From: Actinacidiphila sp965342175
GTDB taxonomy: Bacteria > Actinomycetota > Actinomycetes > Streptomycetales > Streptomycetaceae
Length of the DNA: 64,000 bases
Reading direction: 5' to 3'
NCBI RefSeq assembly: GCF_965342175.1
Contig: NZ_CBDRBL010000030.1
Coordinates: 1-64,000, forward strand
Position 1 is the first letter of the stretch. The number at the start of each line of letters is the position of its first letter. The translations under genes were made by a program, and so were the position numbers. This document shows positions 50,162 to 59,539 of this stretch, piece after piece. The notes under the pieces were generated by a model. That model ran no database searches. It was not told where the DNA came from and was given only the letters and a program-made list of their open reading frames with translations.

Positions 50162-50413
50162 CTGGCAACTACCCCCAGTAGCTTCTCGTCAGTGGAGCAG
50201 CGTCACAGGGGGAGCGTCCTGCGGGGCGGTGCACTGCAAGGCCGGGGCTGAGACCACCGGCCGCGCTCGCCCCCGTTCGCTCGCGCCCCAGTCATACGCA
50301 TGCCGCGGATCACGATTCCCAGATTTCACAGCGCCGTCAAGGGCCTTCCAAGCGCAATGCCGGAATTGGCGGCCTATGCCACCCACTTGCTTACGGGGCT
50401 GTGACCCAAGAAG
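50162..50413. promoter_or_regulatory. Upstream region of the LAETG protein gene
   Basis: About 250 bases of non-coding DNA between the surface protein gene and the prfB terminator. It is less GC-rich than average around 50280-50400 and presumably carries the surface-protein promoter. No gene or RNA is recognised. Confidence 0.4.
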
Positions 50414-50444
50414 CACAACTGCCGCCCATCGGACGGCAGTTGTG
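50414..50444 (-). terminator. prfB terminator
   Basis: CACAACTGCCG and CGGCAGTTGTG form an 11-bp stem around a nine-base loop, 25 bases after the prfB stop on the minus strand. Confidence 0.85.
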
Positions 50445-50468
50445 AAGACCTCGCGAAAGGACGACGCG

Positions 50469-51587
50469 TCAGGCGCGCACGTCCTGCTCCTGCTGCTTGC
50501 GCCAGCGGATTCCCGCCTCGAGGAAGCCGTCGATGTCGCCGTCGAGGACGCCCTGCGGGTTGCCGACCTCGTAGTCCGTCCGCAGGTCCTTGACCATCTG
50601 GTACGGGTGCAGCACATACGAACGCATCTGGTTGCCCCAGGAGTTGCCGCCGTCGCCCTTGAGGGCGTCCATCTTGGCCTGCTCCTCCTGGCGGCGCCGC
50701 TCCAGCAGCTTGGCCTGCAGGACGTTCATCGCGCTGGCCTTGTTCTGGATCTGGGAGCGCTCGTTCTGGCAGGAGACCACGATGCCGGTCGGGATGTGGG
50801 TGATCCGGACCGCCGAGTCGGTGGTGTTGACGCCCTGGCCGCCGGGCCCGGAGGCGCGGTAGACGTCGATCCGCAGCTCGGTCTCGTCGATCTCGACGTG
50901 GTCGCTCTGCTCGACGACCGGCAGCACCTCGACGCCCGCGAAGGAGGTCTGGCGCCGGCCCTGGTTGTCGAACGGCGAGATGCGCACCAGCCGGTGCGTG
51001 CCCTGCTCGACCGAGAGGGTGCCGTAGGCGTAGGGCGCCTTGACCACGAAGGTCGTGGACTTGATGCCGGCCTCTTCCGCGTACGAGGTCTCGTAGACCT
51101 CCGTCGGGTAGCCGTGCCGCTCGGACCACCGCAGGTACATGCGCTGCAACTGCTCGGCGAAGTCGGCGGCGTCGACGCCGCCCGCCTCGGCGCGGATGTT
51201 GACCAGCGCCTCACGGGCGTCGTACTCACCCGACAGAAGGGTGCGGACCTCCATCTCGTCCAGCGCCTTGCGCACCGACTCCAACTCGGCCTCGGCCTCG
51301 GCGCGGGTGTCCGCGTCGTCCTCGGCCTCGGCGAGTTCGAAGAGCACCGCCAGGTCGTCGATGCGCCCGCGCAGCGCCTCGGTCTTGCGGACCTCGGCCT
51401 GCAGGTGCGACAGCTTGCTGGTGATCTTCTGTGCCGCCTCGGGGTCGTCCCACAGCGACGGCGCCGCCGCCTGCTCCTCGAGCACGGCGATGTCTGCCCT
51501 CAGCTTGTCGAGGTCCAGAACGGCCTCGATCGAGGCCATGGTCGACGAGAGGGACTTGAGCTCTTCGGATACATCCAGGACTGCCAC
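50469..51587 (-). CDS. prfB: Peptide chain release factor 2
   Basis: A 372-residue class I release factor that recognises UAA and UGA. The stop-codon reading motif is SPF in RLVRISPFDNQGRRQTS, and the catalytic loop is YRASGPGGQGVNTTDSAVR. The reading frame is continuous from MAVLDVSEELKSL, so the autoregulatory +1 frameshift of E. coli RF2 is absent, as expected in actinobacteria. It precedes no other gene on its strand; the kinase genes lie upstream. Confidence 0.97.
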   Translation of the reverse strand: MAVLDVSEELKSLSSTMASIEAVLDLDKLRADIAVLEEQAAAPSLWDDPEAAQKITSKLSHLQAEVRKTEALRGRIDDLAVLFELAEAEDDADTRAEAEAELESVRKALDEMEVRTLLSGEYDAREALVNIRAEAGGVDAADFAEQLQRMYLRWSERHGYPTEVYETSYAEEAGIKSTTFVVKAPYAYGTLSVEQGTHRLVRISPFDNQGRRQTSFAGVEVLPVVEQSDHVEIDETELRIDVYRASGPGGQGVNTTDSAVRITHIPTGIVVSCQNERSQIQNKASAMNVLQAKLLERRRQEEQAKMDALKGDGGNSWGNQMRSYVLHPYQMVKDLRTDYEVGNPQGVLDGDIDGFLEAGIRWRKQQEQDVRA

Positions 51588-51671
51588 GCCCCCAGCGTAC
51601 CGGCACGCCGCGCGTTGCCGCTCCGGTGCGCCGGGACGGGTCGGCCGCCGGCCGGGAAACCCCGTTACCGC

Positions 51672-53807
51672 TCAGGCCGGGAGGGGGGCCGAGGCATGGG
51701 CGAGCGTGCCGTCGGGGCGCCGGAGGTAGAGGGTCAGGGTGTCGTCCGCGGTGGCCAGGCCGGGGTGGGAGGAGGTGCCGGCGGAGAGCGGCACCGGGGT
51801 CCACGCGCCGCCGTCGAGGACCGCGGCGACCAGGGCGCCGTCGGCGGCGGGGGCGAGGACGAAGAGCCGGCCGTCGGACACGGCGGGTTCGGGACGGCCC
51901 GTTGCGTCGAGGCCGGTGACGATCTCGGAGGGGCGCCAGGCGCCGTTGACGTACGACAGGCGCAGCACCGCGCCGTCGGCCTTGCGGACGGCGAAGGCGT
52001 CGAGCGTGCCGGGCGCGGCCGACACCAGGCCGGGGGCGGCGGTGATCCGGCCCGCGGTGGGGACCAGTGCCCAGGCGTTCCAGCGGCCGTCGGTCCAGGA
52101 GGAGGTGACGAGGTCCCCGCCGGAGCAGCCGACCAGGTCGATGCGGCCGGGCGCGGAGGACGCGGCGGCGGGGGTGGTGGTGAACCGGGCGGGCTGGTCG
52201 ACCTGGTACCAGTCGCCCCACGCTCCGCCGCTCAGGGTGCGGCGGTAGACCCTGTGGTCGGTGCCGAGCGCGAAGACGTCCAGCTGTCCGGCTCGCGACG
52301 AGACGACCGAGGGGTCGTCGGCGACGCTTATACCGGTGAGCCGGTGCCAGGCGCCGGCGGCCAGATACCAGATGTTCTTGTCGCTGCCCCGGGTGAAGAC
52401 ATACGTGGTCCCGGACACGGCGATCGCGCGAGGGCCTCCGACCGGGTGGACGTCGCGGTCAGGGAGGCGGGGCAGCGCCGTGTAGCCGGACCAGCGCAGC
52501 GCGGCCTCCTCGGTGGTCGCCGCCGGGGTGTCGACCGCGCCCTGCGGGGAGGCGGCGGCGCCGGTGGGGGCGGTCGGGGTGGTCGAGGCCTCGCTGGTCG
52601 GCTTGTCCTCGCGGCTGGTGGAACCGGCGTCGTCGTCGGAACCGGAGGCCGCGATCGCCCAGCCGCCGAGACCGACGACCAGCGCGGCGGCCGCCGCGGC
52701 GCCGATCTTGACACGGCGGCGCTGGAGGGCGTCGGGGACGGCCCGGTGGCGGGCCCGCTGGCCGGGCACCGGGGCGGGCCGGGCGCCGGCCAGTTCCTCC
52801 GCGGTGGGCAGCTTGATGCTGGTGTGCGTGTCGCGCGTCGAGTCGGGTGCGGAGCCGCGGACCAGGGGGACGGCGCCGCGCGGCCGGGTGGCCGGCGCGT
52901 CGTAGGGCTCGGCGGGGGAGCCGGGGTCGTACGCCTCCTCGCCCTGGTGGTCCCCGGGCGCGTCCACCTCCAGCGGGGGCAGTCCCGCGAGGGACGGGAG
53001 CAGCTCGCGCAACCGGGCGCCGACCTCGGCCGCCCTCAGCCGGGAGGCGGGGGCCTTGGCGAGGCACTGGGAGAGCAGCCGCCACAGCTCGTCCGGCAGG
53101 TCCGGCAGCGGCGCGACCGACTCGGTGACGTGCCGGCGCAGGACCGCGCCCGGGTGGCCGCCGCCGAACGGGGTGAAGCCGGCGAGCAGTTCGTACAGGA
53201 CGGTGGCGAGGGCGTAGATGTCGACCGAGGCCCGCGGCGGCAGGCCCTCGATGATCTCCGGGGCCAGGTAGTCGGGGGTGCCGATGATGCGGGTGGCGCG
53301 GGTCCGGCGCGGGGAGTCGACCAGCCGCGCGATGCCGAAGTCGGTGAGCAGCGCCGGGGGCGCCCCGCCCGGTCCGGGCGGGGCGGCGCTGTCCAGCAGC
53401 ACGTTCTCGGGTTTGACGTCGCGGTGGACGACGCCCGCGGCGTGCGCCGCGGCCAGGCCGTCCGCGACGTCCGCGGTGATGGAGACGGCTGCCGCGGGGG
53501 TGAGCCGGCGTTCGCGCTCCAGCCGGGAGCGCAGGTCCGTGCCGCGGACCAGGTCCATGACGAGCGCGAGGTCGCTGCCGTCGACCACCAGGTCGCGGAT
53601 GCCGACGATGTGCGGGTGGTGGAGCGCCAGCAGGGCCGTGCGCTCCTGGACGAAGCGGCCGACGAGGTCCTGGTCGGAGGCGAGGTCCTCGCGCAGCAGC
53701 TTGATGGCGACCGGGCCCTCGGGGCCCTCGCCCAGCCACACCGTGCCCGCGGAACCCCGCCCCAGCACCTGGTGCGCGGTGTACCGGCTGCCGATCTTCC
53801 GTCCCAA
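51672..53807 (-). CDS. pkaB: Membrane Ser/Thr protein kinase with lectin-like beta-propeller domain (PkaB-type)
   Basis: About 711 residues. The kinase domain has the glycine loop LGRGSAGTVWLG, the lysine in VAIKLL, the catalytic loop VVHRDVKPENVLL and DFGIARL. A Pro-rich linker leads to one membrane helix (IGAAAAAALVVGLGGWAIA) and an extracellular region of repeated blades (RAIAVSGTTYVFTRGSDKNIWYLAAGAWHRL and similar), which resembles tectonin/fucose-lectin propellers. The TTG at 53807 is inferred as the start because the kinase fold begins there behind GGAGGAGTCGGAG; an upstream ATG frame is less convincing. Named by position beside pkaA. Confidence 0.85.
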   Translation of the reverse strand: MGRKIGSRYTAHQVLGRGSAGTVWLGEGPEGPVAIKLLREDLASDQDLVGRFVQERTALLALHHPHIVGIRDLVVDGSDLALVMDLVRGTDLRSRLERERRLTPAAAVSITADVADGLAAAHAAGVVHRDVKPENVLLDSAAPPGPGGAPPALLTDFGIARLVDSPRRTRATRIIGTPDYLAPEIIEGLPPRASVDIYALATVLYELLAGFTPFGGGHPGAVLRRHVTESVAPLPDLPDELWRLLSQCLAKAPASRLRAAEVGARLRELLPSLAGLPPLEVDAPGDHQGEEAYDPGSPAEPYDAPATRPRGAVPLVRGSAPDSTRDTHTSIKLPTAEELAGARPAPVPGQRARHRAVPDALQRRRVKIGAAAAAALVVGLGGWAIAASGSDDDAGSTSREDKPTSEASTTPTAPTGAAASPQGAVDTPAATTEEAALRWSGYTALPRLPDRDVHPVGGPRAIAVSGTTYVFTRGSDKNIWYLAAGAWHRLTGISVADDPSVVSSRAGQLDVFALGTDHRVYRRTLSGGAWGDWYQVDQPARFTTTPAAASSAPGRIDLVGCSGGDLVTSSWTDGRWNAWALVPTAGRITAAPGLVSAAPGTLDAFAVRKADGAVLRLSYVNGAWRPSEIVTGLDATGRPEPAVSDGRLFVLAPAADGALVAAVLDGGAWTPVPLSAGTSSHPGLATADDTLTLYLRRPDGTLAHASAPLPA

Positions 53808-54044
53808 GGCTGCTCCGACTCCTCCGAGGTGCCGTCGTGTTGGCGACAAAGCTACGCGGATGCGAGCCGGTTGGGGGAGCCTGGCAGGGGTGAGTGCGGC
53901 TTCTCCGGGAGAAATCACCCTCCAGAAGTCGACAAATCACCACCCCGGCCTCAGTGGAAGGTGACGGTGGGCCGGCCGCCGGAGGCGCACCCGCCGCACG
54001 GCACCGGGCGGTGCCCGGCGCCGTGCGCGCGTCGTGCGGGGGTC

Positions 54045-55799
54045 CTACGGGGTGCCGCCGGAAGTCCCGGAGCCGCCCGAGGAGCCACCGAGGTCCGAGA
54101 CCCACTTCCAGAAGCCCTCGACACCGTCGCTGGCGGTGCGCCACAGGCTCCTGCCCTCGCCGATCCACTCCTGGACGGGGGTGAGGTACCAGACGAGCAG
54201 GATGATCACGATCAGCACGATGATCATCGTGAAGCAGCCCTTGAGGCACCCCAGGCCCGGGATCTTCATGGGGTTGGCGCTGCGCTGCCGAGGCTCGCGG
54301 TACGCGGCGGGCTCGGGCGCCGGCGGGCGCTGGGGCTCGTAGCGCTGGTGCTGCGGCTGCTGGTGGCGCGGCGCGTACTGCTGGGGCTGCGGCGGCTGCT
54401 GCCGGGGCTGCGGCTGCGGCTGGTACCGCTGGGGGTGCGGCTGCGGGGCCTGGGCGGGCTGCCGGTACGGAGGCTGCGGCTGCGGCTGCGGCTGCGGCTG
54501 GTGCGCCTGCGGCGGCTGCTGGGCGGCCGCCCGGCGGGGTCTGCGACGCAGCGGGTCCTGCTCCGGGTCCAGGTACTGGATCTCGGTCTGCTCGGCGCGT
54601 GCCCGGGCGCGGCTGAGCTGCGACTCCCACGGGTGCGGCCCCTGCGGGGCGTCCGGGCCGGAGCCCTGCGGCCCGTCCGGCACCGGCGGCATCACACGGG
54701 TGCCGTCGCCGGACCCGGCCGACGCCGAGCCGCCCGGGATCACCCGCGTCGCGTCCGCCGCGCCGGCGGCAGAGGCGGGCAGCACACTGGTCGCGGCATT
54801 GGGGTCGTACGCGTCGTACCCGCCGGCGGGCGGGCGGTTCGGCAGCACCTGGGTGCGGTCGGCGGCGCCCGGCGGCACGAGCGGCGTGTCCGGGACGGTC
54901 GCGGGGGCCGGGTCCGGCGCGAGCAGCGAGGCGACGCCGAGCGCAGCCTCGGACTGCGCCGGGGAGGAGTGCACGCCCACACCCGCCGCGACGACGCGCA
55001 GGGCGCGGGCCAGGTTCTCCGCGCTGGGCCGCTCACCGGGCTCCTTGCGAAGGCAGCGCTCGATGACCGTCCACAGCGGCTCGGGCACGGTGGAGGGGCG
55101 GCGCGGCTCCTCGCTCAGGTGCTGCTGCAGCACCTCGAGCGCGTTGTCGCCCCTGAAGGGCGGACGGCCGGTGACCAGTTCGTACAGCAGGATGCCGGCG
55201 CCGTAGACGTCCACCGCCGAGGTCTGCGGACGGCCCTGGGCCGACTCCGGCGCTATGTAGGCGGGCGTGCCGACGAACTCGTGGGTGCGGGTGACGCCGG
55301 GCGAGTCCGCCAGGCGCGCGATGCCGAAGTCCGTCAGCATCGGGTGCATCTGCTGGGCGCCGTCCGGGCCCTCGACCGTGGCGAGCAGGACGTTGGCCGG
55401 CTTCAGGTCCCGGTGGACCACGCCGTCGGCGTGGCTCGCCGCCAGGGCGTCGGCCACGGCGGCGGTCAGCAGGGCGGCGCCGACCGGCGAGAACGGGCCG
55501 TTCTCGCGCAGGTGGCGGTAGAGGTCGGGGCCGTCGACGAGGTCCATCACCAGGGCGAGCAGCTCGCCCTCCACGACCAGGTCGCGGACCCGGACGATGT
55601 GGGGGTGGCGCAGCCGGAGCAGGACGGAGCGCTCACGCAGGAAGCGCATGACGATGTCCGGGTCGCTCGCCAGCTCCTCCTTGAGCACCTTGATCGCGAC
55701 GGTCTCGCCGGTGTCCCGCACCTGGGACCGCCACACGGTGCCCGTGGCTCCGCGCCCGAGCGGCTCCACCAGTTCGTATCTGCTGCCTACCGGCCGCAC
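54045..55799 (-). CDS. pkaA: Ser/Thr protein kinase with C-terminal membrane helix (PkaA-type)
   Basis: 584 residues from a GTG start behind AGGGAG. The kinase domain begins VGSRYELVEPLGRGATGTVWRS and has VAIKVLKEE, VVHRDLKPANVLL and DFGIARLADSPG. Residues 270-530 are a Pro/Gln-rich cytoplasmic region with many QPQPQP stretches. A helix (FTMIIVLIVIILLVWYL) follows, with a short external tail. It is adjacent to pkaB on the same strand and divergent from the FHA-FtsK gene. FHA domains bind phosphothreonine, so the FHA protein is a natural candidate substrate (inferred). Confidence 0.9.
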   Translation of the reverse strand: MRPVGSRYELVEPLGRGATGTVWRSQVRDTGETVAIKVLKEELASDPDIVMRFLRERSVLLRLRHPHIVRVRDLVVEGELLALVMDLVDGPDLYRHLRENGPFSPVGAALLTAAVADALAASHADGVVHRDLKPANVLLATVEGPDGAQQMHPMLTDFGIARLADSPGVTRTHEFVGTPAYIAPESAQGRPQTSAVDVYGAGILLYELVTGRPPFRGDNALEVLQQHLSEEPRRPSTVPEPLWTVIERCLRKEPGERPSAENLARALRVVAAGVGVHSSPAQSEAALGVASLLAPDPAPATVPDTPLVPPGAADRTQVLPNRPPAGGYDAYDPNAATSVLPASAAGAADATRVIPGGSASAGSGDGTRVMPPVPDGPQGSGPDAPQGPHPWESQLSRARARAEQTEIQYLDPEQDPLRRRPRRAAAQQPPQAHQPQPQPQPQPPYRQPAQAPQPHPQRYQPQPQPRQQPPQPQQYAPRHQQPQHQRYEPQRPPAPEPAAYREPRQRSANPMKIPGLGCLKGCFTMIIVLIVIILLVWYLTPVQEWIGEGRSLWRTASDGVEGFWKWVSDLGGSSGGSGTSGGTP

Positions 55800-56171
55800 G
55801 TTCGCGCTCCCTGGATCTTGGCCTGGTCCATGGCCTGTTTCGCCCACTGTAGTGCCGCCGCGTGGGAGCGGGGCTGCGTTCCGGTGCGGGGCGGGCATGG
55901 GGTTAGGACGCCGAGTACGGTCGTTTGGTTGCTTTTTCCGACCAAAGCCGACTACTCAAGATCGCAAAGATGGGCACCGGCGGCGAACTGTCGGCGGCGG
56001 GTGGGAGGATGCGTGTCGCGGACGTGCATCACCGATCGAGCCGGCCCATCCGGGCCGGCCGAGCCGGGGAGGCCGCCGTCCGCTCCTGTACGTGTCGACG
56101 TCCCGGGCAGGGCGGGGTGGGGTCGGGGTCCCGCGCCGCGGTGGATCGGGCAGAAGGGACCGTGGACGGAG
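55800..56171. promoter_or_regulatory. Divergent promoter region between pkaA and the FHA-FtsK gene
   Basis: 372 bases. A clearly AT-richer part at 55915-55975 (gtcgtttggttgctttttcc onwards) is the likely promoter zone. Frames across it are shadows without ribosome sites. Confidence 0.4.
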
Positions 56172-59100
56172 ATGCAGATCCGGCTGACCGTTCTCGGGCC
56201 GCGCGGCGGCCGCGCGGCGCGCTCCTGCGACGTGCTGGTCACCGCGCCCGCGGGAACACCCCTCAGTGCCGTGGCCGGCGCCCTCGCGTCGGGCTCGGGC
56301 GGCTCGGGCCAGCCGGCGCGCGGCGGCAAGTCCACACCGCCGCTCTACGCGGGCGCCGAGCGGCTCGACCCGGCGACGGCCGTCCTCGGGGTGCCGCCGC
56401 TGCTCGACGGCGCTGTCCTGTCGCTGCACTCCCCCGCCGACGGGCACGACGTCGGCCGCCCCACGGCCGCCGCCCGGCTGCATGTGGTCGGCGGGCCCGA
56501 CGCCGGTGGCGTCCACCTGCTGCAGGGCGGCCGCGTCCGGGTCGGCCGGTCGGCTGACGCGGACGTGCCGCTGGACGACCCCGACGTCTCCCGGCTGCAC
56601 TGCGCCGTCACGGTGGACGGCGAGGGGCGGGTCACCGTCGCCGACCTCGGCTCCACCAACGGCACCACCCTCGACGGCGCTCCGGTCGGCGAGCGCGCGG
56701 TCCCCTTCCCCGCGGGCGCGCTGCTGCGGATCGGCGAGTCGACCCTGCGGCTGGAGCCCGCGCCCCCCGGGTCGGCCGTCCCCGCGCCGCCTGCCTCCAT
56801 CCCGGCCGTCCCCGACGCCGAGGGGCACCTGCAGGTGGCCCTCCCCCCGGCCTCCTGGCCGGACACCGGCCGTGTGGCGACCTGGCGTCCCGCCCCCGCC
56901 CGCCCCGAGGACGGAGGGGACCGCGGCCCCTCGGAGCGGGCCGCCGCGCGGACGGCGGCGCCTGCCCCCGGCCCGACGACCGCCGGCACCGGCTCCGGGC
57001 ACATCGTCACGGCCTCCCCCGCAGCTCCCCCGCCCGCTCAGGGCCGGGCGGAAGCCGCGCCGCCGGCCACCCCGGCCCGGCGGGACACCCCGCAACGCGG
57101 CCTGCCCGAGCAACCCCCCGCCGACGCGCCCTCCCAGGGCCGCCGCGGCGGCGGGCGCGCCGCGGAGGCCGGCAGCCGGATGGCCGGCGCCATAGGGAGC
57201 TGGGCCAGACGGCTGACCACCGGACGCGGCATCCCGGGCGTCGAGGGCTCCGCGGCCGGTGGGACGGGGTACGACCAGGCCGACGCGGCGGCGCTGCGCG
57301 AGCGCTGGCCGGATCCCGCGGCCGTCCTGCTCACCGCGCTCGGGCCGGGCCCGCGGCTGTGGGAGCGCGGTCCCGGCCATCCCGACCTGCTCACGGTCCG
57401 GCTCGGTACCGCCGACCTGACCGCCGAGGACGGCTTCCGGACGCTGCCGGCCGTGCCGTTCACCGTCGACCTGCGCGATCCGCACACCCATGTGCTGGGC
57501 CTGGCCGGACCGCGCCCGCGGCTGTCCGGGCTGGCCCGGGCGGTGCTCGCCCAGCTCTGCGCCCTGCATCCGCCCGGCGTGCTGGAGGTCGTCCTGATCA
57601 GCGCCGACCGCTCCCGTCCCGCCGAGCAGCGGGCCGAGGAGTGGGGCTGGCTGTACTGGCTGCCGCATCTGCGTCCGGCCCACGGACAGGACTGCCGGCT
57701 GCTCACGGCCTCCGACCGGGAGCAGGCCGAGGCCCGGGTCGCCGAGCTCGTCCGGCGCATCGAACAGGGCCCGCTCGGCACCGGCTGGGCGACGGCCACT
57801 GTCGAGATGGTCGCCGAGGCCGCCGCCCGCCGCGAGGGCCCGTACACGCTGCTGGTGGTCGACGGCGACCCCGGCTCGGCCTATCTCCGCGAGGCCGCCG
57901 ACCGCATCGCGGCCGCCGGGCCGTCGGTGGGGGTGCACCTGCTGTGCCTGGCCGAGAGCCCGGAGCGGCTGGCCGTCCGTTGCGGCGCCGTCGCCGTCCT
58001 GGAGGGCGACGTCGCGACGACGCTGCGGATGGCGCCGCACGGCCCCGCGCACATGACCATGGAGGCGGTGTCGGCGGCCTGGGCGGAGCGTTTCGCCCGG
58101 GCCCTCGCCCCCCTGCGCGAGGGCGACGCCACACCGCGCCCCACACGCTCCGCGCTGCCGCCCTCCGCCCGGCTCCTGGACGAGCTGGACCTGGCACTCG
58201 CCACCCCCGCCAAGATCTCCGGCCGCTGGGCCGAGCCGGCTCCCTCCGGTGGCGCCGCGGCGGCCGTCCTGGGCGCCGGGCCGGAGGGCCGGATCCTGGT
58301 CGACCTGGCCGCCGAGGGGCCGCACCTGCTGATTGGCGGCGCGGCGGGCTCGGGCAAGAGCGAACTGCTGCGTTCGGTGGCCGCCGCACTGTCCGCGGGC
58401 GAGCGGCCGGACCGGCTGGCCCTCGTCCTCGTCGACGGCGCCGGGGCGGAACGGGGCGAGGGCCTGCGCTCCTGCACCGACCTGCCGCACGTCTCGACCT
58501 ACTTGTCCGCCTCGGACCCGGTGCGGATGCGCGAATTCGCCCAGGCGCTGTCGGCGGAGCTGAAGCGCCGTGACGAGGTGCTGGGCGGGGCCGACTTCGC
58601 GCAGTGGCACGAGCGCCGCCGGCGGCCCGCCGTGCCCCGGCAGGGGGAGCCGGGCCGCGACCCGGCCGCCGCGGCCGTCCCGCAGGCGCGCGGCGCGGTG
58701 CGGGTGCGGACCCGCACCACCGAGCCGCTGCCGCGGCTGGTCGTCGTGGTGGACGACTTCGACGCCCTGGTCGCCCCCGCGCTCGGCAGTCCCGGCCGTC
58801 CCGCCGCGGGTTCGGTCGTGCGCGCCCTGGAGAGCGTGGCGCGCGACGGCGAGCGGCTCGGCGTCCACCTGGTCGCCGCGACCGGCCGCCCCGAGCGCAC
58901 CGCGGGCACCGACGCCGACGAGGCGGCGCGGCTGCGGATCGCCCTGCGCACCGAGGAGCCGGAGTCGGCGGTGCTGCTGGTCGCCGTCGAGGAGCCGGCG
59001 AGCGTCGACGACGCCCTTCCGGGCCGCGGCTATCTGCGCCGGCCGGACGGCGCCGTCACCGCCTTCCAAGCCGGCCGAATCAGTGGCCGGATCCCGAGGA

Positions 59101-59276
59101 CGGCGACCCTGCGGCCGACCGTGGTCCCGCTGGAGTGGGACCGCATGGGCGACCCGCCGGCCCGCCGCCCGGTCCGCGAACTGGGCAACGGCCCCACCGA
59201 CCTCGCTCTGCTGGCCAGCGCCCTGCAGCGTGCCGCGGAGTCCGCGTCGGCCGATCCGGCGCCGCCGCTGCTCTGA
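56172..59276 (+). CDS. FHA domain / FtsK-SpoIIIE ATPase fusion protein
   Basis: 1034 residues from MQIRLTVLGPRGGRAARSCDV. A ubiquitin-like N-terminal part is followed by an FHA domain at about residues 95-195 (VRVGRSADADVPLDDPDVSRLHCAV...LGSTNGTTLDG). A Pro/Ala-rich linker comes next, then an FtsK/SpoIIIE-like ATPase part. Walker A is IGGAAGSGKSELLRS near residue 722 and Walker B is RLVVVVDDFDAL near residue 856. Similar proteins in Streptomyces resemble EccC-type secretion ATPases, but only one clear ATPase site is visible. The ATG follows CGGACGGAG. Function not established. Confidence 0.88.
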   Translation: MQIRLTVLGPRGGRAARSCDVLVTAPAGTPLSAVAGALASGSGGSGQPARGGKSTPPLYAGAERLDPATAVLGVPPLLDGAVLSLHSPADGHDVGRPTAAARLHVVGGPDAGGVHLLQGGRVRVGRSADADVPLDDPDVSRLHCAVTVDGEGRVTVADLGSTNGTTLDGAPVGERAVPFPAGALLRIGESTLRLEPAPPGSAVPAPPASIPAVPDAEGHLQVALPPASWPDTGRVATWRPAPARPEDGGDRGPSERAAARTAAPAPGPTTAGTGSGHIVTASPAAPPPAQGRAEAAPPATPARRDTPQRGLPEQPPADAPSQGRRGGGRAAEAGSRMAGAIGSWARRLTTGRGIPGVEGSAAGGTGYDQADAAALRERWPDPAAVLLTALGPGPRLWERGPGHPDLLTVRLGTADLTAEDGFRTLPAVPFTVDLRDPHTHVLGLAGPRPRLSGLARAVLAQLCALHPPGVLEVVLISADRSRPAEQRAEEWGWLYWLPHLRPAHGQDCRLLTASDREQAEARVAELVRRIEQGPLGTGWATATVEMVAEAAARREGPYTLLVVDGDPGSAYLREAADRIAAAGPSVGVHLLCLAESPERLAVRCGAVAVLEGDVATTLRMAPHGPAHMTMEAVSAAWAERFARALAPLREGDATPRPTRSALPPSARLLDELDLALATPAKISGRWAEPAPSGGAAAAVLGAGPEGRILVDLAAEGPHLLIGGAAGSGKSELLRSVAAALSAGERPDRLALVLVDGAGAERGEGLRSCTDLPHVSTYLSASDPVRMREFAQALSAELKRRDEVLGGADFAQWHERRRRPAVPRQGEPGRDPAAAAVPQARGAVRVRTRTTEPLPRLVVVVDDFDALVAPALGSPGRPAAGSVVRALESVARDGERLGVHLVAATGRPERTAGTDADEAARLRIALRTEEPESAVLLVAVEEPASVDDALPGRGYLRRPDGAVTAFQAGRISGRIPRTATLRPTVVPLEWDRMGDPPARRPVRELGNGPTDLALLASALQRAAESASADPAPPLL

Positions 59277-59539
59277 TCCGCCCCGGCCCGTACACCCGCC
59301 CGCCCGAACGGCCGTGCGTACGGAACGCCGTCACGCCCGCCCGCCCGAACAGCCGGTCACAGCCAGGTCACGATCCAACGGCCGTGTGCCGAGGCGCCTG
59401 GTTCGGCCCCACCCTGGTGACGCCCGCGACCACGGGGCGCAGCTGTGGATGCGGGCGGGCTACGCCGTGGCGATGATCGCGGCGGGCCTTGCCGCGCTGC
59501 CGCGGTAGCTGCCGGCGGCGGGACGGGGCGGGCGAACAG
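59277..59539 (+). other. Decayed non-coding region
   Basis: About 260 bases after the FHA-FtsK gene with repeated cgcccgcccgaac segments and broken frames such as RGAWFGPTLVTPATT and LWMRAGYAVAMIAAGLAALP. These look like fragments of a membrane protein gene but are too short to name. It leads directly into the permease remnant. Confidence 0.4.

Noticed and set aside
50469..51587. Programmed frameshift in prfB
   Set aside because: The reading frame is continuous through the N-terminal region, with no in-frame stop where E. coli RF2 shifts.
49284..56171. A continuous plus-strand reading frame of several thousand codons covering the LAETG, prfB and kinase genes
   Set aside because: It is a shadow produced by high G+C on the strand opposite real genes. 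Only the part from 56172 (FHA-FtsK) has domains and a ribosome site.
59277..59539. A separate small membrane protein gene after the FHA-FtsK gene
   Set aside because: The hydrophobic fragment LWMRAGYAVAMIAAGLAALP lacks a proper start and lies in a decayed region full of frame breaks.
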